Below, one piece after another: positions 33,587-42,084 of a DNA stretch of 64,000 nt. Position 1 is the stretch's first letter; each line of letters opens with the position of its first letter. Position numbers and translations under genes: made by a program. The notes beneath the pieces are model-generated. The model made no database searches. It saw nothing but the letters and a program-made list of their open reading frames with translations, and was not told where the DNA came from. This DNA is from Lachnospiraceae bacterium (GTDB taxonomy: Bacteria > Bacillota > Clostridia > Lachnospirales > Lachnospiraceae): assembly GCA_024695465.1 (NCBI GenBank), contig JAILID010000019.1:1-64000 (forward strand), given 5' to 3'.

Positions 33587-33726
33587 TTTTTCCTCCAATC
33601 TTAATACAATATTTCCCGGAAAATGAAATGCCGGAAAGCCCTGCGCGCCCGCAAGTCCGGCAAAATGAAAGGGAGAGACGACCGCCGGACAGCCCTCTCT
33701 CCCCTATAAGCAGCGTAAAATGATTG

Positions 33727-34671
33727 TCAGTGAATATGGTAGCGCTCCTCGATACCCTCAGCCGCCATCTCGTAAGCCGGCATCGAAACCCTGTACTTTT
33801 TCCCCAGGCGCAGGACTTCGAAAAGAAGGGCGTCGATCTCCGACGTCCTTCCCGCCGTCACGTCCCGCTGCATGGAAGTCGTCGCCGAAGGAAGGAGACC
33901 GTCCATGATCTCCAGATTCATTTTCACGTAATCATCCTCAAAAGGACATCCCATGGCAAAGGCCAGCGTCATGATCTCCCGGATCATGGTCATGAACATG
34001 GTGCGGGGTTCTCCGGGCTTCTGGAAGTCCCCGGCCGCCGCCCCGTAAAAGAGTCCCGCAGTCCCGGCCGGCGAGACATAAGAAAACTTTTCAAAAATAT
34101 CCCGCTCGATCGTCTCCGTAAACTTCACGTCCAGTCCCCGGCTCTTCATATCTTCCGATACCAGAAAAGGGATTTCCCGCTTATCTTTCTCGTTCTGCAT
34201 ACCGAAGGCCACCCGGACAAGTTTTCCGTGCTGTTCGACATAGCCGGGTTCGGAAATATTCGCGGAAACATAGATAAGCCCTCCCGGCACCGTATATTCC
34301 GGCAAATCCTCCCTTACTTTCCGACTGGAAATCAACCCGTTCAGAAGAGGGATCACGATCGTGCTTCTCTTGGAAACGCTCCTTATAAATGAGTAACAGT
34401 CCTTAAGCGAATAATCTTTCACGCACAGAAAAATAACATCCGGCCGCTCCGAATAGTGCTGCATGTCCGTTGCTTTGATCTTCAGGCATTCCGAAGTCCT
34501 GTTCCAGGGTCTGCGGATCGTAAGTCCGTTCGCCCGGATCGCCCTCAGATGTTCTCCCCTGGCAATCGAGGTTACATAGAGACCCGCCCTGGTCATATCA
34601 TGGGCCAGAACCCCGCCGGAGCCGCCGGCTCCGATAATCAGATAATTATATTGTTTTGCCATATCTGACAT
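33727..34671 (-). CDS. Ketopantoate reductase family protein
   Basis: A 314-residue protein of the ApbA/PanE fold: N-terminal Rossmann domain with IIGAGGSGGVLAHDM and FLCVKDYSL, and an all-helical C-terminal domain with TSMQRDVTAGRTSEID, where the family keeps Ser and Glu for pantoate binding. The ERDIFEKFSYVSPAG stretch holds the family's catalytic Lys position. True PanE makes pantoate for CoA. No other pantothenate genes are near, and many paralogues have other substrates, so I give no symbol. Several start codons are clustered (GTG 34674, ATG 34671, ATG 34662). Confidence 0.8.
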   Translation of the reverse strand: MSDMAKQYNYLIIGAGGSGGVLAHDMTRAGLYVTSIARGEHLRAIRANGLTIRRPWNRTSECLKIKATDMQHYSERPDVIFLCVKDYSLKDCYSFIRSVSKRSTIVIPLLNGLISSRKVREDLPEYTVPGGLIYVSANISEPGYVEQHGKLVRVAFGMQNEKDKREIPFLVSEDMKSRGLDVKFTETIERDIFEKFSYVSPAGTAGLFYGAAAGDFQKPGEPRTMFMTMIREIMTLAFAMGCPFEDDYVKMNLEIMDGLLPSATTSMQRDVTAGRTSEIDALLFEVLRLGKKYRVSMPAYEMAAEGIEERYHIH

Positions 34672-34807
34672 CACTTCTTTTCATCATTTTTGTCTTTTAT
34701 TTTAATACGTTTTCATGATTCTGACAAGTGTTTCATCCTTTTCCTTAAATACATACGGATTATTATAGTCCGTTCTAAACGTCTGCTGAAATCCGCCTTC
34801 TTTTTTC

Positions 34808-34836
34808 TTTACATTTCCGCCTCATGGTGCTATTCT
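34808..34836 (+). promoter_or_regulatory. Promoter of the nucleobase permease gene
   Basis: TTTACA (34808-34813), a 17-base spacer and TATTCT (34831-34836) lie about 50 bases before the start codon. Confidence 0.4.
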
Positions 34837-34884
34837 TCAAAGGACGCAAATAAATTGCTTACGCAACATGAGGAGGGATTTATT

Positions 34885-36264
34885 ATGAATGAAAATGAGG
34901 TCAAAAAAAGCGGCGCCATCTATGACGCGTCAAAACTCGGCATCCCCAAAATGCTTCTTCTCGGTCTCCAGCACATGTTCGCCATGTTCGGCGCCACCAT
35001 TCTCGTGCCGATCCTGGTCAATTCCTACTTTCACGGGGAAGGGCTTTCCGTCCAGGTAACGCTTTTCATGGCCGGAGTCGGCACGCTCTTCTTCCACATC
35101 TGCTCGAAAATGAAAGTACCGGCCTTCCTGGGATCTTCCTTCGCTTTCCTCGGAGGCTTTGCCACGGTCGCCGAGCTCAACACCGGGATCTTTGCCGATA
35201 TGACCTACGGGGAAAAGCTTCCTTACGCCTGCGGCGGCGTAGTGGTAGCCGGCTTCTTCTACCTGATTCTTGCCGTCGTCATCCGCCTGATCGGAGTACA
35301 CAAGGTCATGCGCTTCCTGCCTCCGGTCGTAACGGGTCCGATCATCATCTGCATCGGCCTCTCGCTGGCCTCTTCCGCAATCTCCAACGCGCAGACCAAC
35401 TGGTTTATCGCCCTCATCGCTCTGGCCACGATCATCATCTTCAACGTCTGGGGCCGGGGAATGTTCAAGATCATACCGATCCTGATGGGCGTCGTCATCT
35501 CCTATCTGGCGGCCCTGCTCATGCATCTGGCCGGCATGTCCAATCCGGATGGAAGCGCGATCCTCGACTTTACCGCTTCAGCCTCCGCTTCCTGGATCGG
35601 CCTGCCGGATTTCCAGCTCTGCAAGTTCAACATCACCTCCATTCTTGTCATGGCGCCGATTGCGCTCGCCACCATGATGGAGCATGTCGGCGATATCTCG
35701 GCCATCTCGGCAACGGTAGGCGCCAATTTCCTTGAAGACCCCGGTCTTCACCGCACGCTGGTCGGCGACGGTCTCGCGACCTCCCTTTCCGCCATGTTCG
35801 GCGGCCCGGCCAACACCACCTACGGAGAGAACACCGGCGTCCTGGAGCTTTCCAGGGTTTTTGATCCCAAGGTCATCCGCATCGCGGCGGCTTACGCCAT
35901 CGTGCTCTCCTTTGTCCCGAAATTCGCGGGCCTGATCTCCTCGCTTCCGGCTTCGATCATCGGCGGCGTCAGCTTCATCCTCTACGGAATGATTTCCGCC
36001 ATCGGTATCCGCAACGTCGTGGAGAACAAAGTCGATCTGACCAGGAGCCGCAACCTCATCATCGCGGCGGTCATCCTCGTCTGCGGGCTCGGCTTCTCAG
36101 GCGGCCTCACCTTTACGGTCGGCGGCACTTCAATCACCCTGACCAGCCTGGCCATCGCCTCCATCGCCGGCATCCTGCTGAACGCCATTCTTCCGGGAAA
36201 TGATTACCAGTTCGGCGTCAACCCCAAGGGCGACCAGTCAAGAGGCGTGAGCGTCCGCTCCTGA
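34885..36264 (+). CDS. uraA: Uracil/xanthine permease (NCS2 family)
   Basis: A 459-residue transporter with about 14 predicted helices. It starts LLGLQHMFAMFGATILVPIL and has the paired MEHVGDISAISATVG and NTTYGENTGVLELSRVFDP motifs that carry the substrate-binding Glu residues of UraA-like permeases. It probably imports uracil by proton symport. The ATG at 34885 behind AGGAGGG is chosen over an upstream in-frame ATG at 34690 that lacks a site. It lies near the pyrimidine salvage genes udp and cdd but is separately transcribed. Confidence 0.93.
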   Translation: MNENEVKKSGAIYDASKLGIPKMLLLGLQHMFAMFGATILVPILVNSYFHGEGLSVQVTLFMAGVGTLFFHICSKMKVPAFLGSSFAFLGGFATVAELNTGIFADMTYGEKLPYACGGVVVAGFFYLILAVVIRLIGVHKVMRFLPPVVTGPIIICIGLSLASSAISNAQTNWFIALIALATIIIFNVWGRGMFKIIPILMGVVISYLAALLMHLAGMSNPDGSAILDFTASASASWIGLPDFQLCKFNITSILVMAPIALATMMEHVGDISAISATVGANFLEDPGLHRTLVGDGLATSLSAMFGGPANTTYGENTGVLELSRVFDPKVIRIAAAYAIVLSFVPKFAGLISSLPASIIGGVSFILYGMISAIGIRNVVENKVDLTRSRNLIIAAVILVCGLGFSGGLTFTVGGTSITLTSLAIASIAGILLNAILPGNDYQFGVNPKGDQSRGVSVRS

Positions 36265-36304
36265 AACCGCTTCCGTGAGGGAAGCCCCTTATGCTTATAA
36301 AGCA

Positions 36305-36341
36305 AGCCATCCTGAAGCTTCCCTCAGGATGGCTTATTTTT
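36305..36341. terminator. Bidirectional terminator, permease and trhP genes
   Basis: AAGCCATCCTGA and TCAGGATGGCTT form a perfect 12-bp stem, followed by ATTTTT. The stop codon of the convergent trhP-like gene (36324-36326) is inside it. Confidence 0.8.
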
Positions 36342-37556
36342 CTGTCTTATGATATCCCAGGCCTCCGCCCGGGCGTCAAGCAGGACGTGAAGTTCCTCCT
36401 TCGGGTGGGGCGCGGAAGGCATTTCATTTCCCGAAGCGCCGCGAATCGACAGGACCTTCGTCTCAGCGTTCCGCCCGTCCGGCTTCATGATCTCAACCGT
36501 ATCTCCCACGGAAAACTTATTTTTCTGTCCGAAGACCGCCCGGCCCTCCGCATCCTCTCCCTGAACAATTCCCAGGAAGCGATACTCGTTGACGTAAGTG
36601 CTCTCGCCGTAGATCTGATCCGCTTCCGAAGGCTTTCCGTAGTAGAAGCCCGTCGTAAACTGCCGGTAGGTGCAGGCCGCGATCTGTTCCCGGTACCAGG
36701 GCAGGCGGGACTTATAAAGCGCCGGATCCTCCTCGTACTCCCTCATAGCGATCTTATAAGTCCTGGCCGCGGAAGCGACATAGAGCGCCGTCTTCATGCG
36801 GCCCTCCACCTTGAAGCTGTCGATTCCCGCCTCATAGAGATCCGGCAGATGGTCAACCATCATGAGATCCTTCGAATTAAAGATATAGCTGCCCCGCTCG
36901 TTTTCCTCCAAAGGCATATAAAGTCCCGGCCTCGTCTCCTCCACAAGCGCGTATTTCCAGCGGCAGGGATGTGTGCAGAGTCCCTGATTGGCGTCCCTGC
37001 CCGTCAGGTAATTCGACAGCAGGCATCTGCCCGAATAGGAGATGCACATGGCGCCGTGGACGAAAGCCTCGATCTCCAGATCCTCCGGGATCCGGTCCCG
37101 GATCTCCCGGATCTCTTTCAGCGTCAGCTCCCTTGCGGTCACGATCCGCCGGGCCCCCAGCTCATACCAGAAACGGCAGGTCTCGTAATTCGTCGAATTG
37201 GCCTGGGTGCTGATATGGATATCGATTTCCGGCATCAGCTTCCGGGCCAGGAGAAAGATTCCGGGATCCGCCACCAGAACGGCGTCGGGCTTCATTTCCC
37301 GAAGCTCCTCAAAATAAGCCTCCGCCTCCGCAAGATCGGCGTTGTGGGCGAAGATATTAGCTGTCACGTAGACCTTGACGCCCCGGGCGCGGGCAAAAGC
37401 GATGCCTTCCCGCATCTCCTCCCCTGTAAAGTTTTTGGCTTTGGCCCGCAGGCTCATAACTTCCCCGCCCAGATAGACCGCATCCGCCCCGTAGAGGACG
37501 GCAATCTTCAGCACTTCAAGGCTTCCCGCCGGAATCAACAGCTCCGGATGTCTCAT
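36324..37556 (-). CDS. trhP: U32 peptidase-family protein, TrhP-like tRNA hydroxylase
   Basis: A 410-residue member of the U32 family, once called peptidases; TrhP proteins make 5-hydroxyuridine at position 34 of tRNA. It has the ELLIPAGSLEVLKIAVLYGADAVY start, the cysteine-rich GAMCISYSGRCLLSNYLTG segment followed by GLCTHPCRW, and the SFKVEGRMKT motif. The frame is open further upstream, but ATG 37556 with AGGAG is inside the 3' end of the trmR gene and is chosen. Neighbouring trmR encodes the next step, so the pair makes 5-methoxyuridine. Function is inferred from synteny with Bacillus yrrMNO. Confidence 0.85.
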   Translation of the reverse strand: MRHPELLIPAGSLEVLKIAVLYGADAVYLGGEVMSLRAKAKNFTGEEMREGIAFARARGVKVYVTANIFAHNADLAEAEAYFEELREMKPDAVLVADPGIFLLARKLMPEIDIHISTQANSTNYETCRFWYELGARRIVTARELTLKEIREIRDRIPEDLEIEAFVHGAMCISYSGRCLLSNYLTGRDANQGLCTHPCRWKYALVEETRPGLYMPLEENERGSYIFNSKDLMMVDHLPDLYEAGIDSFKVEGRMKTALYVASAARTYKIAMREYEEDPALYKSRLPWYREQIAACTYRQFTTGFYYGKPSEADQIYGESTYVNEYRFLGIVQGEDAEGRAVFGQKNKFSVGDTVEIMKPDGRNAETKVLSIRGASGNEMPSAPHPKEELHVLLDARAEAWDIIRQKNKPS

Positions 37557-38259
37557 TCCATCTCCTCCCGCCGCAGCAGGAAGGCTCTCCCGCTGCCTCA
37601 TGATTCCTGACGCTGACTGCCAGACCGTCTCCGATCGGAAGCAGCATCGTAGTAAGCGCGTCGTTGTGGGTGATCTCCCACAGATACTCCCGCATCCTTT
37701 TATAGATCGTCCGGTTGCGCCTGGAAACAAGATAATGGGATTCCAGAATCATCCCCTCCTGAAGGACATTGTCGGAGATCAGGATGCCTCCCGGCGCCAG
37801 CAGCCTCATGATTTCCGGCAGAAAATGAAGATACTGGCCCTTTGCCGCGTCCATGAAAATGAAGGGATAGCTTCCTTCCAGCTTCGGCAGCTCTTCCCCG
37901 GCGTCCCCGAAGACAAGTCTGACCCGTCTCCCTTCCGGGGTCCTCCCGAAATTCTCCCTGGCTGCCCGGACTCTTTTCCCGTAATTCTCGATCGTTGTGA
38001 TCTCGGCAGCGGAATGCCGCAGCATATAGAGAGCCGAGTAACCGACCGCGGTCCCGATTTCCAGGATCCGGTCCGGGTCTTTCATTTTCAAAAATGTCCG
38101 CAGCAGCGCTTCCGTCTCCGGACGAATGATCGGAACCCGGTCCCTTTCGGCTTCTTCCCGGATCTTCCAAAGCAGAGGATCTCTTTCCGGCTCCATGGAC
38201 ATAAGAAAGGTCCGCATCCGTTCCGGATCGAATCCGAAGACGCCTTCCCTCTCAGCCAT
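37516..38259 (-). CDS. trmR: O-methyltransferase, TrmR-like (tRNA 5-hydroxyuridine)
   Basis: A 247-residue class I SAM methyltransferase of the O-methyltransferase family 3. The SAM-binding motif is in ILEIGTAVGYSALYM and the Asp of FMDAAKGQYL is a metal-site residue. SDNVLQEGMI follows. Its place between mltG-like and U32 genes matches Bacillus yrrM, shown to be TrmR, which methylates ho5U34 to mo5U34. The last 25 residues overlap the next gene and are Gly/Ser-rich. Confidence 0.85.
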   Translation of the reverse strand: MAEREGVFGFDPERMRTFLMSMEPERDPLLWKIREEAERDRVPIIRPETEALLRTFLKMKDPDRILEIGTAVGYSALYMLRHSAAEITTIENYGKRVRAARENFGRTPEGRRVRLVFGDAGEELPKLEGSYPFIFMDAAKGQYLHFLPEIMRLLAPGGILISDNVLQEGMILESHYLVSRRNRTIYKRMREYLWEITHNDALTTMLLPIGDGLAVSVRNHEAAGEPSCCGGRRWNETSGAVDSGGKP

Positions 38260-38674
38260 CCTCCGTCTCCCTCGGAGGCTGTCCCTCCGTATTGACGCCG
38301 GCCAGGATCTCCAGGATCTGCGTAGGCGTCTGAGACGTATTCAGGATAAAGCTTCCGGAGAGCAGCTCCCCGTGATAGGGAGACAATCTCTCCTGGGCAA
38401 TAAACACATAAACGTCCCTGATAAGACCCTGCCTTTTCAGCTCCGCCCCGATATCCCGGACCGAATAATCCTCCGGAAGCTCCACCGGGATATCCCTGCC
38501 CGGAGCCGCCTCCATCCCCTGCTCGTTAAAGAGCAGGTAGCCGAAATTCCGAACCGTTTTCGCCATAAAGATGAGCGAAAGGACGAGGACCGAGATGATC
38601 ATAAGCCTTAAGACGGCGCTGAATCCGCTTATCAGGATCCCGGCCCCGTCAATCCTTTTTCTATCTTCCTCCAT
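38252..38674 (-). CDS. Shortened MltG-like membrane protein
   Basis: A 140-residue protein with one membrane helix (about 25-42) and then a LysM-like subdomain (YSVRDIGAELKRQGLIRD, YHGELLSGSFILNTSQTPTQILEIL) that resembles the first part of MltG/YceG endolytic transglycosylases. The catalytic domain, which should follow, is missing, and the frame ends normally with no sign of a frameshift. It occupies the mltG position of the Bacillus cluster. It may be a peptidoglycan-binding or regulatory remnant. Confidence 0.75.
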   Translation of the reverse strand: MEEDRKRIDGAGILISGFSAVLRLMIISVLVLSLIFMAKTVRNFGYLLFNEQGMEAAPGRDIPVELPEDYSVRDIGAELKRQGLIRDVYVFIAQERLSPYHGELLSGSFILNTSQTPTQILEILAGVNTEGQPPRETEDG

Positions 38675-38692
38675 TCATGTCCTCCAAAACCA

Positions 38693-39034
38693 TCATCCGA
38701 GATCCGGCACCCGGATACCGATTGAGCTTACAATCTCCTTGTAGATATCCCGAACCTCCTGACAAAGTTCCGCTTCCGCCTCCAGATAGGCGTTCACCTG
38801 GGGAATCTTCTGCATTTCCCGATACTCTCTTGAAAGCTCCTCGCTTCTTTCCAGGAGTTCGTCTCCATCGGAATCGGAATACATGGCCACAATATCGCTC
38901 CTTAAGCTGTCGAGCTGCTTCATCGTACCCGGATAAGCTTTCAGCGACTGTTCGCAGGCAAGGTAATGAAGATAGATATCGCTCTGCCGGATACTTTCCA
39001 CCAACTGAATCGTACTCTTTTCTATAGCGTCCAT
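38693..39034 (-). CDS. YlbF/YmcA family regulator
   Basis: A 113-residue all-helical protein resembling the com_ylbF family. In Bacillus YlbF, YmcA and YaaT form a complex that steers RNase Y and affects sporulation, competence and biofilm. Matching features are the early helices (SDIYLHYLACEQSLKAYPG) and the EYREMQKIPQVNAYLEAEAELCQEVRDIY helix pair. Location between RNase J and a MltG-like gene suggests a link to RNA decay. The 192 bases before RNase J hold nothing I recognise. Confidence 0.8.
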   Translation of the reverse strand: MDAIEKSTIQLVESIRQSDIYLHYLACEQSLKAYPGTMKQLDSLRSDIVAMYSDSDGDELLERSEELSREYREMQKIPQVNAYLEAEAELCQEVRDIYKEIVSSIGIRVPDLG

Positions 39035-39226
39035 AACATGCTCCCGTGTCGTCTGCCGTAAATCCGATGCTCTTACGGCTTTAATTAAAAGGCTCGCAGA
39101 TCCGTTTCACAGCAAAAGCCCTCTCAATGCCGTCTGCCGGAAACGCTCCGCAGGGACTGCAGGGGTCCGCAAGTCTGTTCCCGCGCAGACAGCAGGAAAA
39201 AGAACCTGGTTTTCCGTTTCCCGTCC

Positions 39227-40900
39227 TTATACTTCCGCTTCCATGATAACCGGAAGGATCATCGGCCTTCTCTGGGTCCTTTTCCAGACAAACTCGGACA
39301 GGGCTTCCTTGATCTCCGATTTGATCCGGGCCCAATCGAGCATATTCCGGTCAAGACAGGAATAAACCGCTTCCGACGTTACCTGGCTTGCCTCCGTCAT
39401 CAGGTCTTCCGCCTCCCTCACATAGACAAAACCTCTCGATATGAGATCCGGGCCCGCAAGAAGCTTTCCGCTTCCGGCTTCCAAAGTCAGCACGACGACG
39501 ATAATACCGTCCTCCGCCAGCTTCTGGCGGTCCCGGATAACGATATTGCCGACATCCCCCACGCCCAGACCGTCCACCAGGATCTCCCCGGTCGGCACCT
39601 TGCCTATAATCCGGGAATGATCCCGGGAAAGCTCCAGGACATCGCCTGAATGCAGGATAAAAATATGATCCGACGCGATTCCCAGCGATTCGGCAAGGGC
39701 GGCGTGAGCCCTTAAGTGTCTCATCTCCCCATGGACCGGTATCGCGTACCTGGGCTTGACCAGCGAGTAGATCAGCTTGATCTCCTCCTGGCAGGCATGG
39801 CCGGAGACATGGGCGTCCTGGAATATCACCTGGGCGCCGATCTCCGAGAGATCGTTGATGACATTCGAGACCGCTTTCTCGTTGCCCGGGATCGGATGTG
39901 AGGAAAATAAAATCACGTCGCCGGGCATAATCTTTACCTTTTTATGGAGATTGGCCGCCATTCGGGACAGGGCCGCCATCGATTCCCCCTGGCTTCCCGT
40001 CGTGATAAGCACCAGCTTCTCCGGCGGATAGTTACCGATCTGATCCAATGTGACGAGGGTACCCAGGTCGTCCAGATAGCCCAGCTCCTTGGCGCTTCCG
40101 ATGACGTTGACCATCGAGCGCCCCTCCAGGACGACTTTGCGCCCGTACTTGGCGGCCGTATTGAGAATCTGCTGGACCCTGTCAACGTTGGAAGCGAAAG
40201 TGGCGATAATAAGCCGGGAGCCGGTATACTCGGCGAATATCCGGTCAAAGGTCGCCCCGACCGTTTTTTCAGACATCGTAAAGCCCGGCCTCTCCGCGTT
40301 GGTGCTGTCGCACATAAGCGCGAGAACGCCCTGCTGGCCGATCTCCGCGAAACGCTGCAGGTCGATCGCGTCGCCGAAAACCGGGGTATAATCCACCTTG
40401 AAATCCCCGGTATGGATCAGGGTTCCGGCCGGCGTATAGACAGCCAGGGCCGCCGCGTCCTGAATCGAGTGATTGGTCTTGATAAACTCAACCTGAATCT
40501 CTCCAAAATCCACGACGTCCCCGAATTTTACAACCCTGCGGGTAACCCGGTCCATCATGGCGTGCTCTTCCAGTTTTTTTTCAATAAGCGCCATCGTCAG
40601 CCGGGTCGTGTAGATAGGAACATTGATTTTCCGGAAGACATAGGGGATCGCCCCTATATGGTCCTCATGACCATGGGTGATGACGAAGCCTTTGACCTTG
40701 CTGTAATTCTCTTCCAGATAGCTGATATCCGGAAGCACAATATCGATGCCCAGCATATCGTCCTCAGGAAACGCCATGCCGCAGTCAACGACAACAATGC
40801 TGTCCCCGTACTCAATCGCCGTAATGTTCATTCCGATCCTCTCCAAACCGCCCATAGGGATCACCTTAACGCTCTCTATTCTGTTTTTTTTATTTCTCAA
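39227..40900 (-). CDS. rnj: Ribonuclease J
   Basis: A metallo-beta-lactamase/beta-CASP ribonuclease with 5'-3' exonuclease and endonuclease activity, central to mRNA decay in Firmicutes. The zinc site HGHEDHIGAIP, HTGDFKVD, CDSTNAERPG, and the beta-CASP HVSGHA and PVHGEMRHL are present. The final domain is normal. An ATG at 40912 encodes MEEIL, but GGAGGAG lies inside it. The TTG at 40900, five bases after that motif, is the likely start, giving 557 residues. Confidence 0.93.
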   Translation of the reverse strand: MRNKKNRIESVKVIPMGGLERIGMNITAIEYGDSIVVVDCGMAFPEDDMLGIDIVLPDISYLEENYSKVKGFVITHGHEDHIGAIPYVFRKINVPIYTTRLTMALIEKKLEEHAMMDRVTRRVVKFGDVVDFGEIQVEFIKTNHSIQDAAALAVYTPAGTLIHTGDFKVDYTPVFGDAIDLQRFAEIGQQGVLALMCDSTNAERPGFTMSEKTVGATFDRIFAEYTGSRLIIATFASNVDRVQQILNTAAKYGRKVVLEGRSMVNVIGSAKELGYLDDLGTLVTLDQIGNYPPEKLVLITTGSQGESMAALSRMAANLHKKVKIMPGDVILFSSHPIPGNEKAVSNVINDLSEIGAQVIFQDAHVSGHACQEEIKLIYSLVKPRYAIPVHGEMRHLRAHAALAESLGIASDHIFILHSGDVLELSRDHSRIIGKVPTGEILVDGLGVGDVGNIVIRDRQKLAEDGIIVVVLTLEAGSGKLLAGPDLISRGFVYVREAEDLMTEASQVTSEAVYSCLDRNMLDWARIKSEIKEALSEFVWKRTQRRPMILPVIMEAEV

Positions 40901-41004
40901 AATCTCCTCCATTTTTCTGCATCCGGCAGAGCTTCCGTATCCGTTCACGTTCCCCGAAAGCCCGCGCCTGATAAGTCTTGTCGTTTTCCTTTATTGAAAG
41001 GCGT

Positions 41005-41268
41005 TCACGCCTCAATATCCGTATCCTCCAGCAGCTCCTCAAACACTTTCATGAGGGCCGCAAGCTCCGCGTCCTCCGTCACGGGGACATACCTGGCTTC
41101 CGCCTCCCCGTCTTCCGAGATATCCCGCAGGATCAGCGCCTCCGCGTCCCCGTCCGGCGAATCCGTGACAAGGAGATAGTTCCTCCCCGCGACCCGGGCG
41201 TCGCATTCGACATAAAACTCTTTTTCTTCGCCGTTTTCATCCGTAAATACAATCGATTCTATCTTCAT
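41005..41268 (-). CDS. DUF1292 family protein
   Basis: An acidic 87-residue protein of the DUF1292 family (YrzB type), found in Firmicutes beside ruvX, with no established function. The N-terminal FTDENGEEKEFYVECDA and the middle ALILRDISEDGEAEARYVPV are typical. Its ATG overlaps the ruvX stop as ATGA. Confidence 0.88.
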   Translation of the reverse strand: MKIESIVFTDENGEEKEFYVECDARVAGRNYLLVTDSPDGDAEALILRDISEDGEAEARYVPVTEDAELAALMKVFEELLEDTDIEA

Positions 41269-41729
41269 TTTTCCAGATCCCGAAGGGATATTCTCCCTTC
41301 CTTCAAATCCTTTCCATAGCTTGCCATAAAATCCTCCAGGATCAGCACGGCCGCGATTTTATCCACATATTTCTTATAGTCGCTTTTCCGGACTCCCGAC
41401 TCTTCCAGAATCTCCTCCGCGGAAACCGTCGTAAGTCTTTCATCAACAAATATGACAGGAACTCCAAACCGTCTGCGAAGCTCCTCCCGGAAAACGCAGG
41501 TTTTCAAAGCCCTGTCACCCTCAGTATCATCCATATTGAGAGGAAGACCCAGTACAACAGCCTCCGCTCCGAAATGCCCGATCAGCTCGCCGATTCTCCG
41601 AAATGTCCTTCTTAAATGCTTTTCCTGGGCGCGTTCAATCGTTTCTAGCCCCTGAACCGTCAGTCCAAGCGGATCGGTGACGGCCACGCCCACCGTCTTC
41701 GATCCGTAATCAAGTCCGAGGATTCTCAT
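41265..41729 (-). CDS. ruvX: Holliday junction resolvase RuvX/YqgF
   Basis: A 154-residue RNase H-like protein, implicated in pre-16S rRNA 5' processing and proposed as a resolvase. The first catalytic Asp lies in ILGLDYGSKTVGVAVTD, further acidic sites in VFVDERLTTVSAEEIL and the C-terminal DKIAAVLILEDFM. It sits between ireB and the DUF1292 gene in the conserved order. Confidence 0.94.
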   Translation of the reverse strand: MRILGLDYGSKTVGVAVTDPLGLTVQGLETIERAQEKHLRRTFRRIGELIGHFGAEAVVLGLPLNMDDTEGDRALKTCVFREELRRRFGVPVIFVDERLTTVSAEEILEESGVRKSDYKKYVDKIAAVLILEDFMASYGKDLKEGRISLRDLEK

Positions 41730-41747
41730 CTTCCCGATCCTTCCGTC

Positions 41748-42026
41748 TTACTGATTCGGGCTTTCCCAGGATTTATTCTTTATGTAGGCCCTGAGAAGCT
41801 CCTCCACGATATCGTCCCGCTCCACCTTCATAATCATGCTTCGCGCCCCCTTATAACTCGTAATATAAGTGGGATCTCCGGACATGATGTAGCCGACGAT
41901 CTGGTTCACAGGATCATAGCCCTTTTCCGCCATCGCGTTATAGACAGTATCCAGGACCTGTTTTACATGGATCTCCGGTCCCGACTTCACTTTGAAGAAC
42001 TGCGTATTCCCAAAATCACCCATCAT
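41748..42026 (-). CDS. ireB: IreB family regulatory phosphoprotein
   Basis: IreB is a small target of the PASTA kinase IreK in enterococci, where it dampens cephalosporin resistance. In Clostridia its role is inferred. The product of 92 residues matches the DUF965 family: GNTQFFKV near the start, DTVYNAMAEKGYDPVNQIVGYI and GDPTYITSYKGARSMI with threonines as candidate phosphosites. The start is the ATG pair at 42026/42023 after AGGTGG rather than 42047. Confidence 0.92.
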   Translation of the reverse strand: MMGDFGNTQFFKVKSGPEIHVKQVLDTVYNAMAEKGYDPVNQIVGYIMSGDPTYITSYKGARSMIMKVERDDIVEELLRAYIKNKSWESPNQ

Positions 42027-42084
42027 GACCACCTCTTTCCGAAGCATACTTTGTTACTAATCATAACTCAAATTGCGCAAATAT

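Noticed and set aside
34675..34884. Purine riboswitch ahead of the nucleobase permease
   Set aside because: I could not find the conserved purine-aptamer loop sequences; only a plausible promoter is visible.
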